NCBI RefSeq assembly: GCF_014204495.1
Contig: NZ_JACHLN010000002.1
Location: 1,054,001-1,118,000 of the forward strand
Reading direction: 5' to 3'
DNA: 64,000 bases
DNA from: Sphingomonas kyeonggiensis
GTDB lineage: Bacteria; Pseudomonadota; Alphaproteobacteria; Sphingomonadales; Sphingomonadaceae
Below the pieces are notes generated by a model that was not told where the DNA came from, searched no databases, and saw only the letters and a list, made by a program, of their open reading frames with translations. The position numbers were made by a program, and so were the translations under genes. Below are positions 1 to 8,565 of this stretch, in pieces; the first letter of the stretch is position 1; each line of letters begins with the position of its first letter.

Positions 1-1300
1 CTGGCCCGGTCATCCGCAGCGCGGCACCGCGGCGCACCGGCCCGAGGTCCTCGATCTTCACCCAGCGGTCATTCTCACGGATCGCGCCGATGCCGAAGCC
101 GACCAGCTCGCGCCCCTCATGCTGGGTCGCATAGACCGCCACCGCCAGATCGACGCTGCGGCCATTGTCGTCGGCATAGCGCCCGATCAGCATGTGATCG
201 GCGCCCGGGAAATTGGGTGACCAGGCCGCGCGCGTCGCCGGTGGGACGCGGTGCCAGCCGGGCACCTCCGGCAACGCGATCTGGGCGGGCAGCTTCGAGG
301 CACGCGCGTCGTTGAGGCTCGACCACCCCAGGAACAGGCTCGCGACCAGCAACACCAGCACGCCCGCGATCGGCGCATCTACACGGCGCGTCGGCACCGC
401 CTGGAGCTTTCCAGCGTCGAACCAGCGCGCATCGGGGTCGCGGTCGAACCATTTCCAGCCGATCGCCAGCACCGCGGCCATCACCAGCGCGAAGAACACC
501 CAGCCATAGACGATGTGATCGAAGCCGGTCGCCGCCTCCACCGAAGTCCACCACGCCGCATAGATCGTCCCGAAGGCGCGCAAACCATTCGCCAGGATCG
601 GCACGACGATCGCAGCGACCATGAACGCCGCGCGCTTGCGCCACGAGACGTAGCAGACATTCGCCACCAGCACGCCGAACGCGATCATCGCGATCACGAA
701 CTTGGCGCCCGAGCACGCCTCGGCCACTTCGAAATAGCCGTTGGAAGTGGTGATCAGCACTCCGTCCACACTCGCCGGGACCCCGAATGCATGGAGCATC
801 GGCATGATCATCGTGATCGTGATGTCCTGCAACGGCCCTTCCATGAAGTCGCCGAACGGCACCAGGAACGCCATGTAGCAAAGCGGGAAAAGCACGGCGC
901 GCGACACGTTCGGCCCCAGCACGCTCACCACCGCCCCCTGCAGCATCAGCACGAGCCCCGCATGACGGAACAGCGCGACGCCCGCGGCATCGCCGACCAT
1001 CCAGCCGAGCCCGCCGCACGCAACGATCGCAAGCCCGGGCCACCAGCCTTGCGGCACGACTTCGCTCAGCTCCACCCGGCGCTGCCAAACCAGCCAGGCG
1101 ATCACCGGGGTGATGAACAGGCAATGCCCGAAGGTCGTGTTGGTCCAGTAGATCGTCGCCAGATCGGCGGTGTCGCGGTGGAAGATCGCCAGCAGCGCCA
1201 CCCAGGCGCCGGCCAGGATCGCGGCATGCCGCTTCCAGCGCGCGTCGAAGGTGGCGGTGGCGGGCATGGGAGCCTGCGCGGGGATCGCTACATCGGCCAT
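1..1300 (-). CDS. xrtA: Exosortase A (XrtA) with fused EpsI-like C-terminal domain, 3' end cut by window edge
   Basis: The frame opens at ATG 1300 and stays open to the left edge (433 codons). The first ~285 residues form a multi-pass inner-membrane exosortase. The catalytic Cys196 lies in EACSG, followed by Arg241 in NGLR and His262 in FDHIVYG, which is the Cys/Arg/His set of the exosortase/archaeosortase superfamily. From about residue 335 a periplasmic EpsI-type (DUF3485-like) region follows, as in XrtA fusions. Family role: cleaves and sorts PEP-CTERM proteins made alongside exopolysaccharide. It is the most downstream visible gene of the operon that starts near 10.7 kb. No PEP-CTERM substrate is encoded in this window. 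A palindromic repeat (1314-1394) separates it from the upstream glycosyltransferase gene. The true length is unknown because the stop lies outside. Confidence 0.93.
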   Translation of the reverse strand, partial: MADVAIPAQAPMPATATFDARWKRHAAILAGAWVALLAIFHRDTADLATIYWTNTTFGHCLFITPVIAWLVWQRRVELSEVVPQGWWPGLAIVACGGLGWMVGDAAGVALFRHAGLVLMLQGAVVSVLGPNVSRAVLFPLCYMAFLVPFGDFMEGPLQDITITMIMPMLHAFGVPASVDGVLITTSNGYFEVAEACSGAKFVIAMIAFGVLVANVCYVSWRKRAAFMVAAIVVPILANGLRAFGTIYAAWWTSVEAATGFDHIVYGWVFFALVMAAVLAIGWKWFDRDPDARWFDAGKLQAVPTRRVDAPIAGVLVLLVASLFLGWSSLNDARASKLPAQIALPEVPGWHRVPPATRAAWSPNFPGADHMLIGRYADDNGRSVDLAVAVYATQHEGRELVGFGIGAIRENDRWVKIEDLGPVRRGAALRMTGP

Positions 1301-1313
1301 CAAAACCAAACCT

Positions 1314-1394
1314 CGTCATCCCCGCGTAGGCGGGGATCCAGAGCCACGAAGGACTCGCTTTGTACCCTGGATCCCCGCCTACGCGGGGATGACG
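1314..1394. repeat. REP-like palindromic pair, family A copy 1
   Basis: Two facing copies of the arm CGTCATCCCCGCG-AGGCGGGGATCC flank a short variable centre. Copies with the same arms occur at 14441-14523 and 46489-46571. Here it sits inside an operon, between the glycosyltransferase stop and the xrtA start, so a transcript would carry a long hairpin. Confidence 0.85.
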
Positions 1395-1427
1395 GAGAAA
1401 TAGTGAACGCCGCGCCCTTTTCTGGGC

Positions 1428-2678
1428 TCACGCCGCCCGCCGCGGCTTCTTGGGCACGTCGGTCACGCGGGCGACGCGTTCTTCCTTGGCGGGGCGCAGC
1501 GGCTGGCCGAGCACTTCGTCGAGCGGGCTCAGTCGCGCTTCCCAGCTGTATCGATCGATCACCCGCTGGCGCGCCGCCTCGCCCAGTTCGGTCGCTTTGC
1601 GCCGGTTGGAGAGCAGCCGCGTCACATGCTCGGCCATCTCGCCCACGGTGGCGCCGACCAGGATGGTGCCGCCATGGTCGATGCCGGTCGCGGCCGCCTC
1701 GCTGGCCACCACCGGCCGTGCCATCGCCATGCCTTCCAGCACCTTGTTCTGGATGCCGCGCGCCAGCTTGAGCGGCGCCACGACTACCGCCGCCTGCGCC
1801 AGCCAGCCACGCACATCCGGCACTTCGCCGATCACCGCGACGCCCGGATGCTTGCCCAGCGCCTTCACCGCGTCGGTCGGGTTGCGACCGACGATGATGA
1901 AGCGGGCATCGGGATGGACCAGGCGGATATGGGGCAGGATCGTCTCGACGAACCAGGTCACGCCCTCGATGTTCGGGCGATAGTCCATCTGACCGGTGAA
2001 GACGATCGTCGATCCCATCACATCGACGCGCTTGAAGGTCGATGCGGGGTCGAAATACTCGGTGTCGATGCCGTTCTCGAGCACATGGACGCGGTCGGCG
2101 CCGGTGCGCTGGCGGAACAGCTCCGCCTCCGCCTCGCTCACGAACAGATTCGCATCTGCGCGCTGCGCGATCGCCTTTTCATGCGCGAGCAGCATCCGCG
2201 CCTCGCGCCCGAGCATCCAGCGCATCGGGCCCTTGGAGCTCTTCGCGTACGCCGCGAACTTCGCCGAATCCATGTCGACGAAATCCATGATCACGCGCTG
2301 GCGCGGCCGCGGCGGCAGATACTGCGCCATCTGGCTGGAGAAGACGTAGATCGTATCGATCCGGTGCCGCTGGAGGATATTCTCCACCGACTGGCGCAGC
2401 GCATCATTGTCGAACGCCGTGAGCGACACCGGGCGGTGCTGCATCAGCGCCTGGAAGCCCGCGACCATCTGCGACTTGGCGCGCCAGACGATCGAGCGGT
2501 TGCCCGTATATTTGGTCAGCCCGCCCTTCTGCTTCAGATCGGCGGGATCGTCGGCAAAGGCGATCAGATGCACCCGCTGCTTCGTCGACAGGTACTTGAG
2601 GACGTGGAAGCCGCGGATCTTGTCCCCCCGATCGGGGGGATAGGGCACGCGGTGCGCCAGGAACAGGATATCGCCCAT
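1428..2678 (-). CDS. XrtA/PEP-CTERM system-associated glycosyltransferase (TIGR03087-like)
   Basis: A GT-B fold (GT4-type) sugar transferase of 416 residues, probably adding a sugar to the lipid-linked exopolysaccharide precursor on the cytoplasmic side. The N-terminus MGDILFLAHRVPYPPDRGDK is typical of the exosortase-associated family. A GIDTEYFDP motif and an EGMAMARPVVAS nucleotide-sugar site occur in the C-terminal half. I chose ATG 2678 over an upstream in-frame start (2726) because it begins exactly at the family N-terminus and overlaps the FemAB stop (TGATG), implying translational coupling. The sugar donor cannot be read from sequence. Confidence 0.93.
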   Translation of the reverse strand: MGDILFLAHRVPYPPDRGDKIRGFHVLKYLSTKQRVHLIAFADDPADLKQKGGLTKYTGNRSIVWRAKSQMVAGFQALMQHRPVSLTAFDNDALRQSVENILQRHRIDTIYVFSSQMAQYLPPRPRQRVIMDFVDMDSAKFAAYAKSSKGPMRWMLGREARMLLAHEKAIAQRADANLFVSEAEAELFRQRTGADRVHVLENGIDTEYFDPASTFKRVDVMGSTIVFTGQMDYRPNIEGVTWFVETILPHIRLVHPDARFIIVGRNPTDAVKALGKHPGVAVIGEVPDVRGWLAQAAVVVAPLKLARGIQNKVLEGMAMARPVVASEAAATGIDHGGTILVGATVGEMAEHVTRLLSNRRKATELGEAARQRVIDRYSWEARLSPLDEVLGQPLRPAKEERVARVTDVPKKPRRAA

Positions 2679-3751
2679 CAGCCAAGGCCCTTCGCGATCA
2701 GCGGACCGGCGCGATTGGCGATCCACAAGGGCAGCTTGCTCCAGACGCGCACCTGCAGCGAATATTTCGGGTTCACCGGGCTCGCATCGCGCGGCTTGGC
2801 GCCCTCGGCGATGCGGTCGTAATAGGTCAGCGGTTTCGGCTCGAAGCCCCAGTTCTTCTTGAACGCCGCCGGTCCGGTGCCGGTCTTCGAACGGCCGAAG
2901 TCGAAACGCTGGCAGCCGCGTTCACGGGCATGGCGCATCAGCTCGAAATACATGCGGTCATTGGCGCGCAGCCCACGCGCCGCGCGCGTGCCGCCGCCCC
3001 AATAGGGGTAGACCGCCCCCTTCCAGTAAAGGCTCAAAACGCTCGACACTGCCACCCCGCCATAGCGGACAATAAGCACATCCGCCGAATTGCCAAATTC
3101 GCGCAAAACCTCGGAAAACAGACTCCGGGGAAATACGGGCGTGCCGAGGTTGCGGACCGACTCGGCATAGACGGCATAATGGGCGGCGATGTCGTCGGGA
3201 TTACAGCCGATCGAGATCTGCAGGTCGTTCTCCAGCGCCTTGCGCACCTCGGCGCGCTGCTTGCGCGGGATGGCGAGCAGCTCGGCATCATCGTCCGCGG
3301 CCAGGTCGCGTACGAAACCCAGGTAGCGCGTGTCGTCCACGCTCCATTCCGGCCCGGGCAGCGGGCCGCCGCGCACTTCCATCACCGGGCATTTCAGCTT
3401 CTGCGCCAGCGTCCAGGCCGCGTCCGCCATCTGCGAGACCAGCCGCGCGTCATGCGTCAGGATGCCGCCGCCCACGCCGAAACCCGCCGAGGCCAGCACC
3501 TTGCCGAAGATCGGCGAATAGATCTCGGTCAGCGGCATCACGCCGGCCAGGTCGCCCTTGGCGTTCTCGGCGACGAGATAGTGGCTCTTCTGCCCGCAGC
3601 CCCGCGCCACCCCGATGCTCCAGGCAGGCAGATGGAAGGGCGTGCCCTCGGGATGATCATGGACGAACGCACCGATCCGCGCGCGCTCGATCTCGTCGCC
3701 CAGGTCGGCGATGCGCAGCGACACCGGCTTGGCGAGCAGGGGCGCGTTCAC
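2678..3751 (-). CDS. XrtA-associated FemAB-like acyl/aminoacyl transferase (TIGR03019-like)
   Basis: A 357-residue GNAT/FemAB-fold protein. The C-terminal half has the signature run ending in FDFGRSKTGTG and FKKNWGFEP, typical of FemAB-related proteins found only in exosortase A loci. It may transfer an amino acid or acyl group to a polysaccharide or lipid, but the substrate of this family is not established. GTG 3751 was chosen because it overlaps the deacetylase stop (GTGA), and residues encoded upstream of it look like read-through of the neighbour. It lies between the deacetylase and the glycosyltransferase in one tightly packed operon. Confidence 0.9.
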   Translation of the reverse strand: MNAPLLAKPVSLRIADLGDEIERARIGAFVHDHPEGTPFHLPAWSIGVARGCGQKSHYLVAENAKGDLAGVMPLTEIYSPIFGKVLASAGFGVGGGILTHDARLVSQMADAAWTLAQKLKCPVMEVRGGPLPGPEWSVDDTRYLGFVRDLAADDDAELLAIPRKQRAEVRKALENDLQISIGCNPDDIAAHYAVYAESVRNLGTPVFPRSLFSEVLREFGNSADVLIVRYGGVAVSSVLSLYWKGAVYPYWGGGTRAARGLRANDRMYFELMRHARERGCQRFDFGRSKTGTGPAAFKKNWGFEPKPLTYYDRIAEGAKPRDASPVNPKYSLQVRVWSKLPLWIANRAGPLIAKGLG

Positions 3752-4605
3752 TTGGCGCACTCCGCCTTCAGCTTCTCCGCCTCGCGTGCGGCGACTGCGT
3801 CCATCCGGCCCCATTCATGCCCCGCGATCAGCGTTTCGAGCTTGCCCGCCATTGCGCCCAACCGGCTGTAATGGCGCAGCTTCGACTTGAACGGCGCATC
3901 CTGCACGCGCGGCTGGCCCGGGTCGATCTCCCAGGGATGAAAGTAGAAGATCGCGGGACGAGCCGCGTCATTGGCGGCGCGCACCGCGCGATAGGTCACT
4001 TCGCCGGGCAACAACCGGAAGAAGCCGCCGCCGGTGGTCACCTCGCGACCGAAGAAGATCGCCAGCGTGATCGGCACCTCGATCAGCTCGGCGCCCGGCA
4101 CCGGCCAGAAGGCCCCGCGCGGCGCATCATGCCAGCCATAATGATCGTGCTTCACCGGCGCGACGCTCGACGAATAGGCATAGCCCTCCTCGGCAAGCAC
4201 CTCGTGCGCCCAGGGCGTGCGGCGATCGATCGAGAAGCTCGGCGCCCGGTACCCGGTGACCTTCTGCCCGCTCGCATCCTCCAATGCCTTGCGCGCCCGG
4301 CCGATATCGGCGCGGAACTGCTCGGGATCGAGGGTGAAGACGCGGGCATGATCCCAGCCATGGCTGGCGACCTCGTGCCCCGCTTCGGCGATGCGGCGAA
4401 TCAGCGCCGGATAGCGCTCCGCCACCCAGCCCAGCGTGAAGAAGGTCGCCTTGACCCCGCCCGCATCGAACAGCGCCAGCACCTTGTCGGTGTTCGCTTC
4501 CACCCGGTGCTCGAGCGAATCCCAATCATCGCGCGCGATCGTGTTCTCGAAGGCGCCGACCTGGAACCAGTCCTCGACATCGACCGAGAGCGCGTTGACC
4601 ACCAT
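3748..4605 (-). CDS. XrtA-associated polysaccharide deacetylase (TIGR03006-like)
   Basis: A 285-residue NodB-fold (carbohydrate esterase 4) protein. It starts with the metal/catalytic motif SVDVEDWF, then the metal-binding SHGWDH, the YRAPSFS motif, and YFHPWEID near the C-terminus. It likely removes N-acetyl groups from the exopolysaccharide or its intermediate. No signal peptide is visible. ATG 4605 lies 5 bases after the stop of the ATPase gene, and its own stop overlaps the FemAB start. Confidence 0.94.
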   Translation of the reverse strand: MVVNALSVDVEDWFQVGAFENTIARDDWDSLEHRVEANTDKVLALFDAGGVKATFFTLGWVAERYPALIRRIAEAGHEVASHGWDHARVFTLDPEQFRADIGRARKALEDASGQKVTGYRAPSFSIDRRTPWAHEVLAEEGYAYSSSVAPVKHDHYGWHDAPRGAFWPVPGAELIEVPITLAIFFGREVTTGGGFFRLLPGEVTYRAVRAANDAARPAIFYFHPWEIDPGQPRVQDAPFKSKLRHYSRLGAMAGKLETLIAGHEWGRMDAVAAREAEKLKAECAK

Positions 4606-4610
4606 CGCGA

Positions 4611-5789
4611 TCAGGCCACGTTCCCGCGCACGGGCGACAGGTCGGGACGGCGACCCTGCGCATCGCCCTGCTCGACCCAGTCGACCAGCAGCCCCAGCAC
4701 GCGGCGCAGCGCCTCGTCCTGATCGCGCAGCTGCGCCTCTAGGTCGGTGATCCGGCGCTGGAGCGTATCGTCGGCAACCGGCGCCACCGGAGCCGGTGCA
4801 GGAAAGACCGGGCGCAGCGGCACCGGATCGGTCGGATGCGGCGGCGGCACCGGAGCCCCCATCCCCATCGGCGCGACATCGGTCAGCTCATAGGGTTCCG
4901 GCTCAGCCACCGGCGCAACCGGCGGCGGCGCAAAGGCAGCCGGCGTCGCGATCGGCGCCGGGCGATAGGTCGAGAGCGGCGTATCCTGGTTGAGGTCGGC
5001 GATCACCGCCGCCAGCTCGTTCGCGCCGAACGTCTCCATTTCCTCGACCGCACCGAACAGCAGCACGCGGCTGGCGAGCTGGTTGATCCGGCGCGGCGAT
5101 CCGCCCGACCAGCGATGGATCGCCGCCACCGCGTCATTGGTGAAGCGCGGCTTGCCGCGCCAGCCGACACAGGACAGGCGGTGGATCAGATAGGGCTCGA
5201 CTTCGTCGGCCTGCATCGGATCGAGATGATGCATCGCGATCACGCGCTGGCGCAGCTGCTCGAGCCGCGGATCGCTCAGCGTCATGCGGAACTCGGGCTG
5301 GCCGAGCAGGAAGATCTGCAGCAGCGGATAGCCGCCGGCCTGGAAATTGGAGAGCATGCGCAGCTCCTCCAGGCTCTCGATCGGCAGCGACTGCGCCTCG
5401 TCGACCACGACGAGCGTGCGCCGTCCGGTGCGCGCCACGGCATGCAGCCCGCGCTCGATCTCGCCCAGCATCTCGGCCTTGTTCAGCCCCGAGCTCTCGA
5501 TCCCCAGCCCCTGGCAGACGAAGCGCAGCAGGTCCTCGGGGCGCAGCTGGGTCGAGACGATCTTGATCACGTTCAGCCGCTCGCGATCGATCTCGCCGAG
5601 CAGATGCCCCATCAGCGTGGTCTTGCCCACGCCGGGATCGCCGGTGATCACCACAAAGCCCTCGCCCTGGCTCAGCCCATAGCCGAGATAGGCCATCGCC
5701 TTGCGGTGCGTCGCCGTGTCGAACCAGAATTTCGGATCGGGGGTCAGCTGGAAGGGCCGGCCGGTCAATCCGTAGTGATCGTCGTACAT
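4611..5789 (-). CDS. XrtA-associated AAA ATPase (ExeA/TIGR03015-like)
   Basis: A 392-residue P-loop ATPase. Walker A is GDPGVGKTTL at about residues 50-59 and Walker B is LVVVDEAQSL near residue 130. The SGGSPRRINQLASRVL segment is characteristic of the ExeA/GspA-like AAA family. The last ~120 residues are Pro/Ala-rich and end in a predicted coiled coil. In XrtA loci this protein accompanies the polysaccharide export genes and probably powers or regulates assembly at the inner membrane. A much longer in-frame extension upstream exists, but it is only the antisense of the barrel gene. ATG 5789 gives the family N-terminus MYDDHYGLTGRPF. Confidence 0.93.
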   Translation of the reverse strand: MYDDHYGLTGRPFQLTPDPKFWFDTATHRKAMAYLGYGLSQGEGFVVITGDPGVGKTTLMGHLLGEIDRERLNVIKIVSTQLRPEDLLRFVCQGLGIESSGLNKAEMLGEIERGLHAVARTGRRTLVVVDEAQSLPIESLEELRMLSNFQAGGYPLLQIFLLGQPEFRMTLSDPRLEQLRQRVIAMHHLDPMQADEVEPYLIHRLSCVGWRGKPRFTNDAVAAIHRWSGGSPRRINQLASRVLLFGAVEEMETFGANELAAVIADLNQDTPLSTYRPAPIATPAAFAPPPVAPVAEPEPYELTDVAPMGMGAPVPPPHPTDPVPLRPVFPAPAPVAPVADDTLQRRITDLEAQLRDQDEALRRVLGLLVDWVEQGDAQGRRPDLSPVRGNVA

Positions 5790-5805
5790 GTTCCCGTCCC
5801 GACCC

Positions 5806-7401
5806 TTAGAAGCCGTAGCGCAGGCCCAGCAGCGCCTGAGCGCTGGCCGAGCTCTCGCCATCCCGTTCGAACCCGAAGATGCCCGTCGAAAGCGTGGCAC
5901 CGAGTCGTCCGAAGCGATGGGTATAGGCGGCATTCGCTCCCCAACCGTAAATGCCGTCATTCCCCGGGATGTCGCTGTTGTAATAGCTGCCCAGCACGCT
6001 GCCCTGTAGCGAGCCGTTCGCGCCGACATCGGTCGAGGCGAAGAGCTGGCCGTAGATGGTCGTGTCGCTGGTGCCGTTGGTGGTGAAGCCGGTACCGCCG
6101 GTCGGCGCGATGAAGTCGCGCTTCGCCCAGCCGCCGCCAATGCCGAAGCGGGTGCCGCCACGGCCCATCACCGCCACGCCGGTCACGCCGCGCGCCCGGT
6201 AAGCAGAGGTGGTGGCGGAAGCGAGCACCGCGTTCATGCAACCGCCGGTCGCCGCGCTGGTCGTCCCGTAGATGCAGCCCTGGAACTGGTTGCCGAACGG
6301 ATCGGTGCTGCTCGCGATGCTGGTCGGCAGGTTGGAGAGGCCGCCGTTCAGCTGCTGGCCGAAAGTCTGCACCGTGTCATAAACGCCGATCTGGATGCCG
6401 CTGCCCGGGGTCGGCTGGTAGCTGAGCGAACCGGTATAGCTCATCGAGCCATAGCGGCGGCCGACACGCGCCTCGAAGAAGGTGCGGCGGCTCGGCTTCC
6501 AGATCACGCCGGCATCCCAGAACACGCCGTCCAGGTCATAGGCGATGCGGCGCGGCGAGTTGGGATCGGTGCGGAAGCGCCCTGCCCCGTCGAGCACCGG
6601 CTGGCCGGCACCGTTGAGCAGCGCATCGCGCTGGCTGATCTTGATCTGCTCATAGCCGACGCCGCCTGCCAGGGCGAGGCCGCGCATGATCGGCAGCACC
6701 ACGTCGCCGCGGCCCCACTTCCCTTCGAAGCGCTGGTCGAGCTGGCCGGCGTCCTCACGCGTGTACGAGCCGCTCACCGTGATGCCGACGGGCAGCACCG
6801 TGCCCGACTTCACGCCGACGCTGGCGGTCGCGACATGCACCTTGGAATCGTCATAGTAATCGAGCCGCGGCTGGCCGGCGGCCAATCCGGTCGAACCCGG
6901 CGCTTCCACCTTGGTATAGCCGAAGCGGTAGGCGCCGTTGACGAACATCGGCCCCAGATGCGTCGCGAGGTTCGGGCCGACATAGGCCGAGAAGACCTGC
7001 GCCGAGTTGCTGAAATTGCCGACATTGCTGGTCTGCACGTCACCGCGGACGTCCGAACGGGTGCGCGTGGCAATACCGCCCGCCTCGATCGACAGGCCCG
7101 GCGCCACCGCCGCCTTCACGGTCGCGAGGCCGCTATGCGTGTGATCGTTGTTGAGCTTGTTCTGATAGTCGAACCGATGCTCGTAGCGATAGCTCACCTG
7201 CACCTCGACGCGGCGGGACTGCACCTGCGCATCGATGCCGGCGCCAAGCGTCGAGTAGGTCAGCACGTCGCCGCCGTTCAGGTCGGCCGCAACCACCTGG
7301 CTCGCCTCGACATAGGGCGTGATCCGGGCGCGCTGGGCGCTCGCCGGCGTGATGGCGGTGGCGGCCAGCAGCGCCGCACCGGTAACGACAAGCCGCTTCA
7401 C
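5806..7401 (-). CDS. XrtA-associated outer-membrane beta-barrel protein (TIGR03016-like)
   Basis: A 531-residue secreted protein. Residues 1-22 are a signal peptide cleaved near ASA/Q. The rest is alternating Gly/aromatic beta-strand sequence ending in the aromatic residues GLRYGF, as expected for an outer-membrane barrel. In exosortase A loci this family sits with the chain-length and kinase genes and probably forms or supports the polysaccharide exit pore. The GTG start 7401 overlaps the kinase stop (GTGA). Function beyond outer-membrane location is inferred from context. Confidence 0.88.
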   Translation of the reverse strand: MKRLVVTGAALLAATAITPASAQRARITPYVEASQVVAADLNGGDVLTYSTLGAGIDAQVQSRRVEVQVSYRYEHRFDYQNKLNNDHTHSGLATVKAAVAPGLSIEAGGIATRTRSDVRGDVQTSNVGNFSNSAQVFSAYVGPNLATHLGPMFVNGAYRFGYTKVEAPGSTGLAAGQPRLDYYDDSKVHVATASVGVKSGTVLPVGITVSGSYTREDAGQLDQRFEGKWGRGDVVLPIMRGLALAGGVGYEQIKISQRDALLNGAGQPVLDGAGRFRTDPNSPRRIAYDLDGVFWDAGVIWKPSRRTFFEARVGRRYGSMSYTGSLSYQPTPGSGIQIGVYDTVQTFGQQLNGGLSNLPTSIASSTDPFGNQFQGCIYGTTSAATGGCMNAVLASATTSAYRARGVTGVAVMGRGGTRFGIGGGWAKRDFIAPTGGTGFTTNGTSDTTIYGQLFASTDVGANGSLQGSVLGSYYNSDIPGNDGIYGWGANAAYTHRFGRLGATLSTGIFGFERDGESSASAQALLGLRYGF

Positions 7402-8564
7402 CGGCTTTCCTCCCCATATTCGTAATAGCTGCCAAACCGGCGGCCGCCGGGCTGGAACGAGACGGAATTGAGCACGAGCTGGATATGCTCGCAGGCATCG
7501 AGCGTGTTGACCGCCTGGCGCAGGTCGCCCTCGCTGGTCTTGTCCGCACGCACGACGAGCATCACCTGCCCGACATGCAGCGCCAGCACCGAAGCGGGCG
7601 ATGCCGCGAGCGCGGGCGGCGAATCGAAGATCACGATGCGGCGCGGATTGGCCTCGGCCAGCCCGTCGATCACCGCACGCGCGCGATCGCTGGCCAGCAG
7701 CTCGGTATCACTGATCGAGCGGGCACCAGCCGGCAGCACCGAAAGCTGCGGCACATCGGTATCGATGATGCAGTCCTCGACATTGGCCACCGAACCGGCA
7801 AGCACATCGAGCAGGCCCGGGCCGTTCGGCAGGCCGAGCCGCGGCAGCACGTCGGGCTTCGGGAAATCGGCGTCGACCAGCAGCACCTCGACGTCGCGCT
7901 CGGTCGCCATCGAGAGCGCGAGGTTGATCGCGCAGAAGGTCTTGCCCTCGTTCGGCTGGGCCGAGCAGACCAGGATCATCCGGGCGCGATCGGCCGCCTT
8001 GACGGTATCCTTGGCGGCGACCGCGCGCGCGGTGAGCAGCAGCTGGCGCTTCACCATGCGGAATTCCTCCGCCAGCGGGGTGATCGCCCCGCCGGGGATG
8101 AGCATCCCGCCCTGTTCGAGCACGCCCCGATCGATCGGCGCGACACGATCGCGTGTGCGGGCGGTCGAAATCTGCGGCTCGGGGGCCGCGCTCTCGGTGA
8201 TCTCTGCTCCCCGGCGAAGGCCGGGGCCCAGGGTCACGGGCGACTCGCTGCCGGGCTCTGGGGCCCGGCTTTCGCCGGGGACCGGCTGTGCCTGGGGCAC
8301 AGGCTCGGGAGCAACAACAACGGGCGCAGCAACCGGCGCAGGCGCCACGATCGGCGCCGGCACGATAACAGGAGCCTCGACGCGCGGCTGCGGCGCAGGC
8401 GCAGCAACCGGCGCCTCGACAGGCGGCTTCACCGCAGGCTTCGGTGCAGCCTTGGCAACGGGCGCCGGCGGCACGTCCTCGATCGGCGCGGGCGCATAGT
8501 GGAAGCCCTGCGCGGCGCGCTCGAGCAGCGATCCCTTCAGGCGGCGGGGCGTATGGTCGTTCAT
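7398..8564 (-). CDS. XrtA-associated tyrosine autokinase (CpsD/CapB/BY-kinase, TIGR03018-like)
   Basis: A 388-residue BY-kinase that controls polysaccharide polymerisation by cycling of C-terminal tyrosine phosphorylation. Walker A is AQPNEGKT (about 202-209), Walker A' is VLLVDADFP (about 228-236), and Walker B is VIFDSPPA. A tyrosine cluster (YYEY) lies seven residues from the C-terminus. The first ~130 residues are a Pro/Ala-rich linker. Residues ~94-121 of that linker are the translation of a palindromic repeat (8204-8285) that elsewhere in the window is intergenic. The partner chain-length protein is encoded immediately upstream, with a one-base gap. Confidence 0.94.
   Translation of the reverse strand: MNDHTPRRLKGSLLERAAQGFHYAPAPIEDVPPAPVAKAAPKPAVKPPVEAPVAAPAPQPRVEAPVIVPAPIVAPAPVAAPVVVAPEPVPQAQPVPGESRAPEPGSESPVTLGPGLRRGAEITESAAPEPQISTARTRDRVAPIDRGVLEQGGMLIPGGAITPLAEEFRMVKRQLLLTARAVAAKDTVKAADRARMILVCSAQPNEGKTFCAINLALSMATERDVEVLLVDADFPKPDVLPRLGLPNGPGLLDVLAGSVANVEDCIIDTDVPQLSVLPAGARSISDTELLASDRARAVIDGLAEANPRRIVIFDSPPALAASPASVLALHVGQVMLVVRADKTSEGDLRQAVNTLDACEHIQLVLNSVSFQPGGRRFGSYYEYGEESR
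8204..8285. repeat. REP-like palindromic pair, family B copy inside the tyrosine kinase gene
   Basis: The arms CTGCTCCCCGGCGAAGG and CTTTCGCCGGGGACCGG face each other, matching the intergenic family B element at 48272-48355. Here the element is read through in frame within the linker of the tyrosine kinase. Confidence 0.85.
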
Positions 8565-8565
8565 T

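Noticed and set aside
117..1319. 400-codon minus-strand frame over the exosortase region
   Set aside because: Extremely Arg/Ala/Gly-rich and without motifs; the other minus-strand frame starting at 1300 encodes exosortase with all catalytic residues.
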